The notes: a model not told the origin generated them from the sequence alone. Numbered from the stretch's first letter, positions 55,449 through 63,969 are shown. The stretch is 64,000 nucleotides of DNA from Caldilineaceae bacterium (GCA_020634815.1 JACKBA010000005.1:215936-279935), one strand, 5' to 3'. Numbers and translations: made by a program.

Positions 55449-56185
55449 CTCACCTCCCGCACAAACGCCTGCATGCGCTCGAAGTGCGACCCCTGCCAAT
55501 AGACCTGCCCGCACGTGTCGCATTGCTGAAACTCGTCGTAGTAGCGCTTCGTCTTCGGCTCGAGCCGGTCGAGGATGGCTGCCTTCGCCACGGGCTGGAG
55601 CAGGCCGTTGCAGCGCGTGCAGCGACGCCACGGCTGCACCGCGGACGCCAACTCATAGCGGCGCAGTACGGCGACGATCTGCTGGCGCGGCGCCGTCTCA
55701 CGCACGCAGTAGCCATGCACGACTTGCTTGTGCTTGAGCAGGCCGCGATCGCGCGTCAGCAACACGCGCTCCTCGTCGGCAGAGATGCGCGCCAGGTGAT
55801 GGTCGTCGTAGTCGTTGCGATAGAGCGTGTCGAAACCCAGCAGACGCAGGTACGCGGCAAGCTGGCCCAGGTGGGTGTCGGCCACGAAGGCCACCGGCGC
55901 CGGCGTTGGCGGGCGTAGCGGCACGTGGGCCGGCAGCAAGTGGACGACCTCCGGCGGGTAGGCTTCGACGCGGTCACCATCATCCAGGCGATAGGCGAAA
56001 TCGACCGCCTGCCGGTTGACCAGGATCGCGCCCACCTCCGTGTGCGGGATGCCCAGCGTCTCGATGGGATGTTTGACCGCGGCGTGGTCGGCCATGCGCT
56101 GCTCGATGAGCGTGTTGCGCCGGTCGCCGGGCAGGAAGTCGTTGAGATTGCCGTAGAAGCGGAAAGTGACGGCGAGCATGGTCAT
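55436..56185 (-). CDS. Mut7-C RNase-domain protein with ubiquitin-like N-terminus
   Basis: The product has 249 residues. The N-terminal part (about 1-85, VTFRFYGNLNDFLPG, GAILVNRQAVDFAYRLDDGDRVEAYPP) is a ubiquitin/MoaD-like beta-grasp. The Mut7-C PIN-like RNase domain follows (about 96-180, FVADTHLGQLAAYLRLLGFDTLY, LLTRDRGLLKH) with its Asp residues. It ends in a zinc ribbon (Cys189/192, Cys222/225). This architecture is known in bacteria but its RNA target is unknown. Its start overlaps the stop of the dehydrogenase-SerK gene by 4 bases, so the two are coexpressed. Confidence 0.85.
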   Translation of the reverse strand: MTMLAVTFRFYGNLNDFLPGDRRNTLIEQRMADHAAVKHPIETLGIPHTEVGAILVNRQAVDFAYRLDDGDRVEAYPPEVVHLLPAHVPLRPPTPAPVAFVADTHLGQLAAYLRLLGFDTLYRNDYDDHHLARISADEERVLLTRDRGLLKHKQVVHGYCVRETAPRQQIVAVLRRYELASAVQPWRRCTRCNGLLQPVAKAAILDRLEPKTKRYYDEFQQCDTCGQVYWQGSHFERMQAFVREVRGDA

Positions 56186-57953
56186 TCGTCGAGGAGCATG
56201 ACCGGCTCCTCGTAGTAGCGCACGCCGCGGCTGGCGACCTTCTCTTCCACCAGCCGGTCGAGCCAGTCGGCCTTGGCGCTCAGCGATGCGCCGGCGGCCA
56301 GCACATCGAGCGGCGCGTTGAGGCGCAGGATGCGGCCGGGGATCATGAAGCGCGTGATGCCGGCCGGCAGCAGCCGCCCGCGCGAGGCCACCTGCACGAC
56401 GATGTCGGGCGAGAACTGCGGGTAGACGAAGAGGCCGGCCAGGTCGGGATGCTGGCCGCGCAGGGTTTCCATGTCCGTGTCGAGCGTGCGGCCCACGTCG
56501 CCCCACGCCCCGTAGGCGTCGACCAACTCCACCAGCACGTCGATCCAGTCGCCGCCGGCGCGGTCGGTCAGCTCCAGCAGATAGCCGCTGCCGTCGGCGC
56601 CGAGCAGGTAGCCAAGCGCGCTGCGCTCCCACAGCGCGTGGGGCAGATCGTCGGGCGCCGTCGCGGTCAGCTTCAGGCCGGGTACGCGGCTGATAGCCGC
56701 CACCAGCCCGTCGCCCGGAGCGCCGTGCACGATGTGAAACCACGTGTTCATCTTGACGTTGCCGCGATGGAGATCGACCACCTGTACGATGATGTGCGGG
56801 ATGTTGAGCTGCTTGAAGGCTGTGACGCGCGTGGCGCCGTCGAGCACGACGTAGCGGCCATCGCCCAACTCGGCCACAATCGGCGGGTTGACCAGCCGCC
56901 CTTCCTGCGTGAGCCGTTTTTTCAGCCGCTCGACGCGCGCCGGGTGAAAGCGCTCGTGCGGGAAGACGTCGGCCGTGGGCACCAGGCGTAGCCCCAGCGC
57001 CTCGGCGCGGCGCTTGCGTTGCAGCACGGCCAGGATCTGCTCGGCCGCGGCCAGCGACGCGGCGCGGCGTGCATCCTCGGTGCTGCCGGCGATGTGCGGT
57101 GTGGCGATGACGTGCGGGTGGCAGACCAGCGCCGGGTCGGGTCGCGGCTCGTCGGCAAAGACGTCGAGCGCCGCGCCGGCGATCCGGCCGCTCTCCAGCG
57201 CCGCTAGCAGCGCGCACTCGTCGACGAGCCCGCCGCGCGCCGTGTTGATAAGAAAGGCGCCCGGCTTCATGAGCGCCAACTCGGCCGCGCCGATGAGGTT
57301 GCGGTTGGCTGCACGCATGGGCACGTGTAGCGAGACGAAGTCGGCGCGTGCCAGCAGGTCGCGCAGGCCCACCTGCTCGACGCGCCACTCTTCGGCCAGC
57401 TCGCTGGTTGCGCGCGTCTGGTTGACGATGACGCGCATGCCCAGCGCCAGCGCGCGCCGCGCCACCTCGCGGCCGACGCGGCCCAGCCCGACGATGCCCA
57501 GCGTCTTGCCGGCCACCCCGGCGCCGACGAACGCCGACGGCTCCCACCGCCCGCACTTGAGACTCTGGTCGGCGCCGGCGATGCTGCGCGCCACGGCAAA
57601 GATCAACGCGATGGTCATTTCGGCCGCGGCGATGGCGGGCGCGTCGGGCGGCGCGGTCACCTCGACGCCGTGCGCGGCGGCTGCGTCGATATCGACGTTG
57701 GCGCTGCTGGCACCGGCGCGGGCGATGATGCGCAGGTTCGGCGCTGCGGCCAGGACGGCGGCGGTGATGGGCGTACGCCCGCGCGTGATGACGGCCTGGT
57801 ACGGCGCGATGCGGGCGCACAACTCATCCTCGCTCAGCGGCGCGCCCGTTCGAGGTCGACGGCGCGGCCGAGCGTAGCAGGTCGATGCCGGCTGTGGATG
57901 GAATCGAGGACGAGCACGCGCGGGCGCGGCTCCGTGGATGTGTTCGCAGACAT
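56182..57953 (-). CDS. phosphoglycerate-dehydrogenase-like protein fused to a SerK/SbnI (ParB-fold) domain; 5' end disturbed
   Basis: This is a two-domain protein of about 590 residues. The N-terminal part is a D-2-hydroxyacid dehydrogenase of the SerA type: NAD motif GIVGLGRVG, Arg in TARGGLVDE, Glu in FADEP, and His in TPHIAGS. From about residue 331 it matches ParB/Srx-fold free serine kinases: VFPHERFHPARVERL, YVVLDGATRVTAF, NVKMNTWFHIVHG, and SRGRLLPAGITRFMIPGR. (Numbering uses the continuous frame from 57978.) The true start is probably ATG 57953 (MSANTSTEPRPRVLVLD), with several single-base indels between 57840 and 57900. Both halves relate to phosphoserine formation. The kinase activity is inferred. 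Confidence 0.8.
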
Positions 57954-58017
57954 GGCTCACTCTGCCGAGGTGACGCAACGGGTATGTTGTTGTGGACTAT
58001 ACACCAGTGGCCGGATG

Positions 58018-58132
58018 AGGAACAAGCGTGAGGGGATGAGGGGAAGGAAGACGAATTGTTGATGGGTGATTGTTGATTGCTAATGGTTGATGCGCGCGCC
58101 GGGTAGCAACGCGGATTGGGTTTCATCAGCAA
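58018..58132. repeat. left half of a word-reiterating inverted repeat, split by IS66
   Basis: GTGAGGGGATGAGGGG is followed by AGACGAATTGTTGATGGG, GTGATTGTTGATTGC and TAATGGTTGATG. The complementary words continue on the far side of the insertion element (59698-59735), ending AATTCGTCTTTT. Without the insertion the two halves form one long imperfect hairpin. Confidence 0.6.
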
Positions 58133-58140
58133 TCAACAAT
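58133..58140. repeat. target-site duplication, left copy
   Basis: TCAACAAT, identical to the 8 bases right of the element. An 8-bp duplication is characteristic of IS66-family insertion. Confidence 0.9.
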
Positions 58141-58155
58141 GTAACTATTCAGGCT
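58141..58155 (+). repeat. IS66 left terminal inverted repeat
   Basis: GTAACTATTCAGGCT; pairs with the right end with one mismatch. Confidence 0.9.
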
Positions 58156-58227
58156 GAGCCTGATTGAAATAACAGACCAACGGAACGCAAATGTAACACT
58201 AACAATTGTGGGATAAGCTTGAGCACT

Positions 58228-59676
58228 ATGGCATCGATACCCAGGTTTAGCCGCGAGCAGTTGGAACAACTGGACAAGAAGACACTCATTGACGTGGTGC
58301 TGATGTTGCAGGATCACCTTGATGAACTGAGTCAACGCGTCAAGAAGCTGGAAGACCAGGTAGCGAAGCAGAGCCGCAACAGCAGCAAACCACCAAGCAG
58401 TGATGGACTGGCCAAGGCCAAGACGCGCAGCCTGCGGCGGTCAGAAGGGCGCAAGGCTGGTGGGCAGAAAGGACATCCAGGCCACACGCTGGAAATGAGA
58501 GCAGAGCCCGACCACCTTGAAACGCACAGCCTGTCCCATTGCCCTCACTGTGCGAACGACTTGTCGAGTGTGGCAGCCGACGATTATGTCTGCCGCCAGG
58601 TATACGACGTGCCACCTGTCCAGATCGAAGTGACCGAACATCGAGCTGAGGTCAAGTATTGCCGCCAGTGCCAGCGGAGTGTTCGGGCGGCATTTCCGCC
58701 CGGTGTAAGCCAGCCAGTCCAGTATGGCATGCGCCTCAAGGCACAGGCCAGCTACTTGAACAACTACCACTTCCTTCCGATTGCCCGCACCTGTGAAGTG
58801 CTGGGTGACTTCTATGGTCATGCGCCGGCCTGGGCTTTTGTGGCTGAGGCCAGTCAGGCGGTGGCAACTGGCTGTGAACCGGCGCTGACCGAGATTCACC
58901 ACCAGTTGCGCCAGGCAGGTGTCGTCCATTGTGACGAAAGCGGCTTGCGGGTGGAAGGGCAACTGCACTGGCTGCACAGCGCCAGCACACCATGGTTGAC
59001 CTTCTTCGATGTGCATCGTAAACGAGGACAGGAAGCCATGCAGGCAATCGGCATCTTGCCCGCCCTTACCGGCTATGTCGTCCACGACCACTGGACACCC
59101 TATCAGACCTTCGACGCCTGCACGCATGTCTTCTGCAATGCCCACCACTTGCGTGAACTCCAGTTCATTACCGACCAGTATCAGCAACCGTGGGCCGCCG
59201 AGATGGCGCAGTTGCTATGTGACATCAAGGCGGAAGTCATCGCTGCTTGCAGCCAGACCGCTTCACTGGCGTCCGACCGCCTCGCGCAGTTCGAAAGCGA
59301 GTATGCTGCCATTCTCCAGCGCGGCTTCCAGGCCAATCCGTCGCCCCCAATCCCCTCCACATCCAAACGCGGTCGTCCCAAACAGTCACCCCCCAAGAAC
59401 CTCCTCGACCGCCTTGACAAACACCGTTCGGGTGTCCTGGCCTTCATGTACAACTTCGCCGTCCCATTCGACAACAATCTTGCCGAGCGCGACATCCGCA
59501 TGGTCAAGCTCAAGCAGAAGATATCCGGCGCTTTCCGTACCCATCAGGGCGCCAAGACCTTCTGTGCCATCCGCAGCTACATCTCTACTGTACGCAAACA
59601 AGGCCATAGTGTCATGGCGGCACTGCACGATGCTTTGGTCGGACAGCCCTTCATCCCCTTGTCCCTGTCTGGCTAG
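58228..59676 (+). CDS. IS66-family transposase
   Basis: The product has 482 residues. An N-terminal coiled-coil region with the family motif SRNSSKPPSSDG (about 50-61) and a basic segment is followed by a zinc-binding pair (CPHC, CRQC). Then comes the DDE core with Asp in VVHCDESGLR, Asp in GYVVHDHWTPY and Glu in NNLAERDIRMVKLKQKISG. The frame is intact to a stop 13 bases before the right end. ATG 58228 is used; TTG 58219 is in frame. No TnpA/TnpB genes accompany it. Confidence 0.95.
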   Translation: MASIPRFSREQLEQLDKKTLIDVVLMLQDHLDELSQRVKKLEDQVAKQSRNSSKPPSSDGLAKAKTRSLRRSEGRKAGGQKGHPGHTLEMRAEPDHLETHSLSHCPHCANDLSSVAADDYVCRQVYDVPPVQIEVTEHRAEVKYCRQCQRSVRAAFPPGVSQPVQYGMRLKAQASYLNNYHFLPIARTCEVLGDFYGHAPAWAFVAEASQAVATGCEPALTEIHHQLRQAGVVHCDESGLRVEGQLHWLHSASTPWLTFFDVHRKRGQEAMQAIGILPALTGYVVHDHWTPYQTFDACTHVFCNAHHLRELQFITDQYQQPWAAEMAQLLCDIKAEVIAACSQTASLASDRLAQFESEYAAILQRGFQANPSPPIPSTSKRGRPKQSPPKNLLDRLDKHRSGVLAFMYNFAVPFDNNLAERDIRMVKLKQKISGAFRTHQGAKTFCAIRSYISTVRKQGHSVMAALHDALVGQPFIPLSLSG

Positions 59677-59689
59677 CCTGTATAGTTAC
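59675..59689 (-). repeat. IS66 right terminal inverted repeat
   Basis: On the reverse strand it reads GTAACTATACAGGCT; one mismatch to the left end. Confidence 0.9.
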
Positions 59690-59697
59690 TCAACAAT
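59690..59697. repeat. target-site duplication, right copy
   Basis: TCAACAAT, the same as the left copy at 58133-58140. Confidence 0.9.
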
Positions 59698-59734
59698 CAG
59701 CAATTCTCCATCAGCAATTCGTCTTTTGCTCGCT

Positions 59735-59770
59735 ATCTTTCTTGGTGTCTCTGCGTTCTCTGCGGTGAAG
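59735..59770. repeat. CTTCGTG/GTCTTTGCG-family intergenic repeat
   Basis: TATCTTTCTTGGTGTCTCTG followed by CGTTCTCTGCGGTGAAG is a diverged member of the word family seen at 30551, 62085 and 62391. It ends at the stop of the PA14 gene. Confidence 0.4.
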
Positions 59771-59773
59771 GTC

Positions 59774-61903
59774 TTACGGCGAGCAGCTCCATGGCGTGAC
59801 GTTGTCGGCAAAGGCGCGCACGCGGAAGATCGGCTCGCCACGCTGGAAGTCGCCCGTGGCGCGCGCCACCTTGCCGTCGATCCACTGCTCCACCTTGTAA
59901 GGTTCGCCGGCGCCGCCGAAGCGATTCTCGTCGACCGGCAGCCCGTCAATTTTGAGAAAACCCGACGCGCTCACCGAGCCGATGCCCCTGCCCAGCGAGT
60001 ACCACTGGTTGTTGCCGTCGAGGCGGTAGAGCTTTATCCACGCGTAATTCTGCGGCTGCGGCGGTACGCAGGTGATGATGTTGCCGATGGGGCCGCCGCT
60101 CTCCTTGAGCACCTCGACGCGCAGGCGGGCAAATGCCGCACCGCCCTCGTCGAAGTACTCCATGCGGATGACGTAGTCGCCGCTGTTGAGCGACGTCTCG
60201 TAAGTGTGCTGGCGGCGTGACTGCGTCTGCCACTTGTCGATGACGAGGCGGTCGTTGATATAGAGGCGCACGCCGTCGTCCGTCTCGGTGATGAAGCGAT
60301 ACTTGCCCTTGTCCAGGCGGAAGGTGTTGGTCCAGCGCACCGAGAAGTTGTCCGCCGGCACGCCGGGGCCGGGCGAACCGTTGCCCCAGTCGAAGTCGAT
60401 GTCGCTGTCCTGGCGCACCAGGGCCGGTGCACCGCTCAGGTCGCGGTTGGCGAAGTACTCGCCCGTGTAGGGCTGGCGCGGCTTAACACGGCTCCACGAC
60501 GGCTCGGGCATGGAGCCGCCGCCACCTCCTCCTCCCCCGCCGCCGCTCACCAATTCCCACGACAGGCGGATGACGGCGTCGCCCGTGAAGTCGGCATACT
60601 CCAGGCGAATGGGGATGGCGCCGGCAGGCAGCGCGATCTCGGCGCTGAATTCGGTGACGCCCTGCTGCCGCCACTGGTCGATAATCAGCGCGTTGTTGAC
60701 AAAGAGGCGCACAGCGTCATCCACAGCCACGCGGAAGCGATAGGTGCCGCCGGCCAGGTTGACGGCCCGATTCCAGCGCGCCGAGAAGAAGTCGCTGTTG
60801 ACGATGCCCGGCGCCGGCGACCCCGTGCCCCAGTTGTAGTTGATGCTGCCGCCCTCAGCGCGCACCAGGACCGGCGCGCCGCCCAGGTCGGCGTTGTTGA
60901 AATACTCGGCGGTCCACACATCGCCGGCCGGCGGCGGTGGCGGGGGCGGCGGGGCGCCCCCGGTGAGGAACCAGGTCAGCGTAATGCGCGCCTCGCCGGT
61001 CGCCTCGAAGTACTCGACGCGCACGGGCACGGCGCCGCTCAGCGCAATGTCGCCCGACTCCAGCGTCGCCGCCGCCTGCACGCGCCAGCCGTCGATGACC
61101 AGCCGGTCGTTGACAAAGACGCGCACCCCGTCGTCGACCGTGGCGCGGAAGCGATAGACGCCGCTGGGCAAGTTGAGCGTACTCGTCCAGCGCGCCGAGA
61201 AGTTGTCGGCGCCGATAACGCCGGTGGCCGGCGAGCCCATGCCCCAGTTGAAGTCGACCGCAGCGTCGTTGCGCACCAGGGCCGGCGTGCCGAGCAGGTC
61301 GCGGTTGTTGAAGTACTCGCCACGCCACTGACCGGCCGGCAGCTTGGCCGAAGGCGGCGGCAGCGGGGTTGGCGCGGGTGCGACAGGCAAGCCGCCCGTG
61401 GGTTGCCAGCCAAAGCGCACCACGGCCGCGCCGCGGCGTTCGTAGTATTCGACGCGCAGTTCGTGGCTGCCGGCGCTCAACGTGCGCGTCGCCGCAAAGG
61501 TGCGCGATGGCCCGTGGTCGTACCAGGCGTTGATGACGAGTTCGCCGTCCACAAAGAGCCGCGCGCCGTCGTCGCTGTTGAGCGTGAAGCGGTACTGGCC
61601 CGCCGCCGGGATCTGCACGGTGCGCGTCCAGCGCGCCGAGAAGTTGTCGACGCCCACTTCCGGCGCCGGCGAACCGAGCCCCCAGTTGAAGTTCACGTCG
61701 GGATCGATGCGCGTCAGGATGGGCGCGCCGCTGAGTGTCGTATTGTTCCAGTAACTTGCCAGCCAACCCTCGTCACCCTGCGCGGCCGGCGCCGCGGCGG
61801 GGTGCGCCAGCGCTGTCGCCGGCAGCAGACTGAGCAGCAGGATGGCCAGGGCCAGCCAGTGGGCCGGCCGGTGCGTGATGGGGCGTGAAAACAACGTGCG
61901 CAT
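59774..61903 (-). CDS. exported protein with four tandem PA14 domains
   Basis: The product has 709 residues. A signal peptide (about 1-38, ALAILLLSLLPATALA) leads into four PA14 repeats of about 130-150 residues. Each opens with a YWNN or YFNN/YFAN motif, then NWG(L/M/T/N)GSP, then FS(A/V)RWT or RWN, and ends near a DDG(V/A)RLF(V)(D/N) motif. Linkers are Pro-rich (PTPLPPP, PPPPPPPP) and Gly-rich (ten Gly). A unique C-terminal region (about 600-709) has two Cys. PA14 domains bind carbohydrates, so an adhesin or glycan-binding surface protein is likely. GGAGGACGAC precedes the ATG. Confidence 0.87.
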   Translation of the reverse strand: MRTLFSRPITHRPAHWLALAILLLSLLPATALAHPAAAPAAQGDEGWLASYWNNTTLSGAPILTRIDPDVNFNWGLGSPAPEVGVDNFSARWTRTVQIPAAGQYRFTLNSDDGARLFVDGELVINAWYDHGPSRTFAATRTLSAGSHELRVEYYERRGAAVVRFGWQPTGGLPVAPAPTPLPPPSAKLPAGQWRGEYFNNRDLLGTPALVRNDAAVDFNWGMGSPATGVIGADNFSARWTSTLNLPSGVYRFRATVDDGVRVFVNDRLVIDGWRVQAAATLESGDIALSGAVPVRVEYFEATGEARITLTWFLTGGAPPPPPPPPAGDVWTAEYFNNADLGGAPVLVRAEGGSINYNWGTGSPAPGIVNSDFFSARWNRAVNLAGGTYRFRVAVDDAVRLFVNNALIIDQWRQQGVTEFSAEIALPAGAIPIRLEYADFTGDAVIRLSWELVSGGGGGGGGGGSMPEPSWSRVKPRQPYTGEYFANRDLSGAPALVRQDSDIDFDWGNGSPGPGVPADNFSVRWTNTFRLDKGKYRFITETDDGVRLYINDRLVIDKWQTQSRRQHTYETSLNSGDYVIRMEYFDEGGAAFARLRVEVLKESGGPIGNIITCVPPQPQNYAWIKLYRLDGNNQWYSLGRGIGSVSASGFLKIDGLPVDENRFGGAGEPYKVEQWIDGKVARATGDFQRGEPIFRVRAFADNVTPWSCSP

Positions 61904-62019
61904 GTCGTCCTCCACAGCAGATTCGACGGGAGTGCCAAAGTGCAAACCTCTCTACCGATTGTACGCCGTTTTGTGCCGGTTGGTTCCCCGGTTTCTGCCC
62001 TTCGCGCCGGCGGCCACCC

Positions 62020-62076
62020 CGCCGGTTAGAAACCGGCGTCTGGAATGCGAAACCGGCTTTCAGCCGGTTGGGAAGC
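62020..62076. repeat. GCCGGTTAGAAACCGGC-type intergenic repeat
   Basis: GCCGGTTAGAAACCGGC is itself a palindrome, and AACCGGCTTTCAGCCGGTT follows as a second one. Similar GGCTTCAGCC words end the window at 63970-64000. Confidence 0.5.
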
Positions 62077-62084
62077 GCCCCGCA

Positions 62085-62138
62085 TTCTTCGTGTAACCTT
62101 TGCGTCTTCGCGGCTCTCTTCTCTCTTCTTTTCTTCCA
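62085..62138. repeat. TCTTCGCGGC intergenic repeat, copy 1
   Basis: CTTCGTGTAACCTTTGCG is followed by TCTTCGCGGCTCTCTTCT. The latter 18 bases recur exactly at 62419. Confidence 0.6.
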
Positions 62139-62390
62139 ATACAGAAAACCCAGTCCGCAGCTAACCAAAGCGAACTGGGCTCCCGCCGGGATATGGTGAG
62201 GTTCCCGCAGAGGTGATTTGGAGAATGGTAACTCGTCACGAGTTCTGGCTCCCCATTCAGAGTTCGTGACAGCCCCAGCATACCCGGTCATTGTGATCGA
62301 TCTGCTAACGCCATGTTAACGACAGGTTTGCGTCTGCGTTCTTTGCTTCGTCTGGTCACAGGTTGTCTGGCGCACGGCTACGGCCGATTC

Positions 62391-62444
62391 CCTTCGTGCC
62401 CCCCTTCGCGTCTTTGTGTCTTCGCGGCTCTCTTCTTTTCTTTC
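62391..62444. repeat. TCTTCGCGGC intergenic repeat, copy 2
   Basis: CCTTCGTGCC, TTCGCGTCTTTGTG and TCTTCGCGGCTCTCTTCT occur in the same order as copy 1, 310 bases away. Confidence 0.6.
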
Positions 62445-62550
62445 AAACGCAGTGCTTGCCTCGCACCGATCGATGCGGTAGAGTGAACGCACAAGGCCGG
62501 CCTTCATCGGGCCGGCGCAGACCCTTCCACTCCAGCAAAGGATTGTACGC

Positions 62551-63360
62551 ATGGATGTCAAAGCCTATCGGGTGAAACCCGGTGCCCGTGTCGATCTTCA
62601 GAAATGGGATCCCGACGACAAGCGCTTCTTCGACGGCAACAAGGAGGAGGGGCGCGCGGCCCTGCCGGCCCTCAACAGGCGGCTGGAAGCGCTGCAGGAA
62701 TTGCTCTGGGCCGAGGAGAAGCACAAGGTGCTCGTCGTCTTGCAGGGGATGGATACTTCGGGCAAGGATGGCACCATCCGCCACGTCTTCGAAGGGGTCA
62801 ACCCGCAGGGCGTCAAGGTAGCCAGCTTCAAGGTACCGACGCCCGAAGAATTGGCGCACGATTACCTGTGGCGCATCCACAAGCAGACGCCCGGCAAGGG
62901 CGAGATGGTCATCTTCAACCGCAGCCACTACGAGGACGTACTCGTCGTGCGCGTGCACAACTTTGTGCCGCCCGCGGTATGGGGCCGGCGCTACGAGCAG
63001 ATCAACGCCTTCGAGCGGCAACTGGCCGAAGAGGGCACCACGATCCTCAAGTTCTTCCTCCACATCAGCAAGGACGAGCAGAAGCAGCGCCTGCAAGATC
63101 GCCTGGACGACCGCGAGAAGCGCTGGAAGTTCTCCACGGGCGACCTGGCCGAGCGCAAGCTGTGGGACGATTATACGGCGGCCTACACGGCAGTGTTGGA
63201 GCAGACGAGCACGGAGCACGCGCCGTGGTACATCGTGCCGGCCAACCGCAAGTGGTACCGCGACCTCGTCATCTCGCACGCCATCATCGGTGCGCTGGAA
63301 GGGCTGGACATGCGCTACCCGGAGTGCGAGCCCGGTCTCGACGACATCGTCATCGAATGA
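62551..63360 (+). CDS. ppk2: polyphosphate kinase 2, class III-like
   Basis: This 269-residue PPK2 has Walker A at 66-75 (GMDTSGKDGT), Walker B in MVIFNRSHYEDVLVVRV and the lid ERKLWDDYTAAYTAVL. The wording GMDTSGKDGT and NRSHYEDV matches class III enzymes, which phosphorylate both AMP and ADP from polyphosphate. The other two PPK2 proteins of the window have GWDAAGKG and DRSWYGRV instead, so this one belongs to another class. A GNAT gene is coupled to its 3' end (ATGA overlap). Confidence 0.92.
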   Translation: MDVKAYRVKPGARVDLQKWDPDDKRFFDGNKEEGRAALPALNRRLEALQELLWAEEKHKVLVVLQGMDTSGKDGTIRHVFEGVNPQGVKVASFKVPTPEELAHDYLWRIHKQTPGKGEMVIFNRSHYEDVLVVRVHNFVPPAVWGRRYEQINAFERQLAEEGTTILKFFLHISKDEQKQRLQDRLDDREKRWKFSTGDLAERKLWDDYTAAYTAVLEQTSTEHAPWYIVPANRKWYRDLVISHAIIGALEGLDMRYPECEPGLDDIVIE

Positions 63361-63908
63361 ACGAAGCCGGCTGGATGATCCGCCCGGTGCGCGAAGCGGA
63401 TGTCGCCGCGGTGGCGCGGCTGCACGTGGCCGTCTGGCAGGCGGCCTATCGAGGGCTGCTGCCCGACGTCTTTCTCGACGCACAGTCGGTCGAGCGCCGC
63501 GAGCGCATGTGGCAGGGCGCGGTGGGACACGACGATCCGCCCGTGCTGGTGGCGGAGATGGCAGGACGCGTTGCCGGCTTCATCTGGTGCGGGCCGTCAC
63601 GTGATAGGGACGCGCCGGCCGCCACGACGGGCGAGGTGTATGCGATCTACGTTGCGCCCGATTTGTGGGGCAGCGGGGTGAGCGCGGCGCTTATGGCGGC
63701 GGGGCTGGCCGGCCTGGCCGCGCTGGGCTATGCAGAGGCCACGCTGTGGGTGCTGCGCGCCAACGCGCGGGCCATCCGCTTCTACACGCGGCAGGGTTTC
63801 ACCGCCGACGGCGCCGAAAAGATCGAGCAGCACGGTGCCGTCACCTTCGACGAGGTGCGCTACCGGCGTTCGCTGGCAGGAGCGTCGCCCCGCGAAACGC
63901 CGCTTTGA
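63357..63908 (+). CDS. GNAT-family N-acetyltransferase
   Basis: The product has 183 residues in one GNAT domain: IRPVREADVAAVARLHVAVWQAAYRGLLP at the start, GEVYAIYVAPDLWGSGVSAALM as the acetyl-CoA loop, and ANARAIRFYTRQGFTADG as the last motif. The acceptor is unknown. Its ATG overlaps the stop of the PPK2 gene, so the two are cotranslated. Confidence 0.85.
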   Translation: MNEAGWMIRPVREADVAAVARLHVAVWQAAYRGLLPDVFLDAQSVERRERMWQGAVGHDDPPVLVAEMAGRVAGFIWCGPSRDRDAPAATTGEVYAIYVAPDLWGSGVSAALMAAGLAGLAALGYAEATLWVLRANARAIRFYTRQGFTADGAEKIEQHGAVTFDEVRYRRSLAGASPRETPL

Positions 63909-63920
63909 CAAGCCCACCGC

Positions 63921-63952
63921 CAAGACTCGAAGCACACCAAGGGGCAAGAAGA
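63921..63952. repeat. CTTCGTG-family intergenic repeat, reverse orientation
   Basis: On the reverse strand it reads CTTCTTGCCCCTTGGTG then TGCTTCGAGTCTTGG, related to 30551-30586. Confidence 0.4.
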
Positions 63953-63969
63953 ATAGTACGGCGCGCCCT

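Larger units (their letters stand above)
58141..59689 (+). mobile_element. complete IS66-family insertion sequence (1549 bp)
   Basis: The element has matching terminal inverted repeats (GTAACTATTCAGGCT at the left, GTAACTATACAGGCT on the reverse strand at the right; 14 of 15 match), a single full-length transposase gene and an 8-bp duplication TCAACAAT on both sides. It has one gene without the accessory TnpA and TnpB, as in the ISBst12 subgroup. The perfect duplication and intact transposase suggest recent insertion and possible activity. It has inserted into one arm of an intergenic hairpin, so no gene is broken. Confidence 0.93.
61904..62550. other. intergenic region, 647 bases, rich in dispersed repeats
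   Basis: No gene is supported. It holds the promoters of the PA14 gene (minus) and the PPK2 gene (plus). It also has a GCCGGTT/AACCGGC repeat (62020-62076), two copies of the TCTTCGCGGCTCTCTTCT repeat (62085-62138 and 62391-62444), and a small palindrome AACTCGT-CACGAGTT near 62230. The final 100 bases carry a typical leader before the PPK2 ATG. Confidence 0.5.

Noticed and set aside
62060..62281. Short minus-strand frames upstream of the PA14 gene
   Set aside because: They run across dispersed repeats, have no ribosome site and show no domain.
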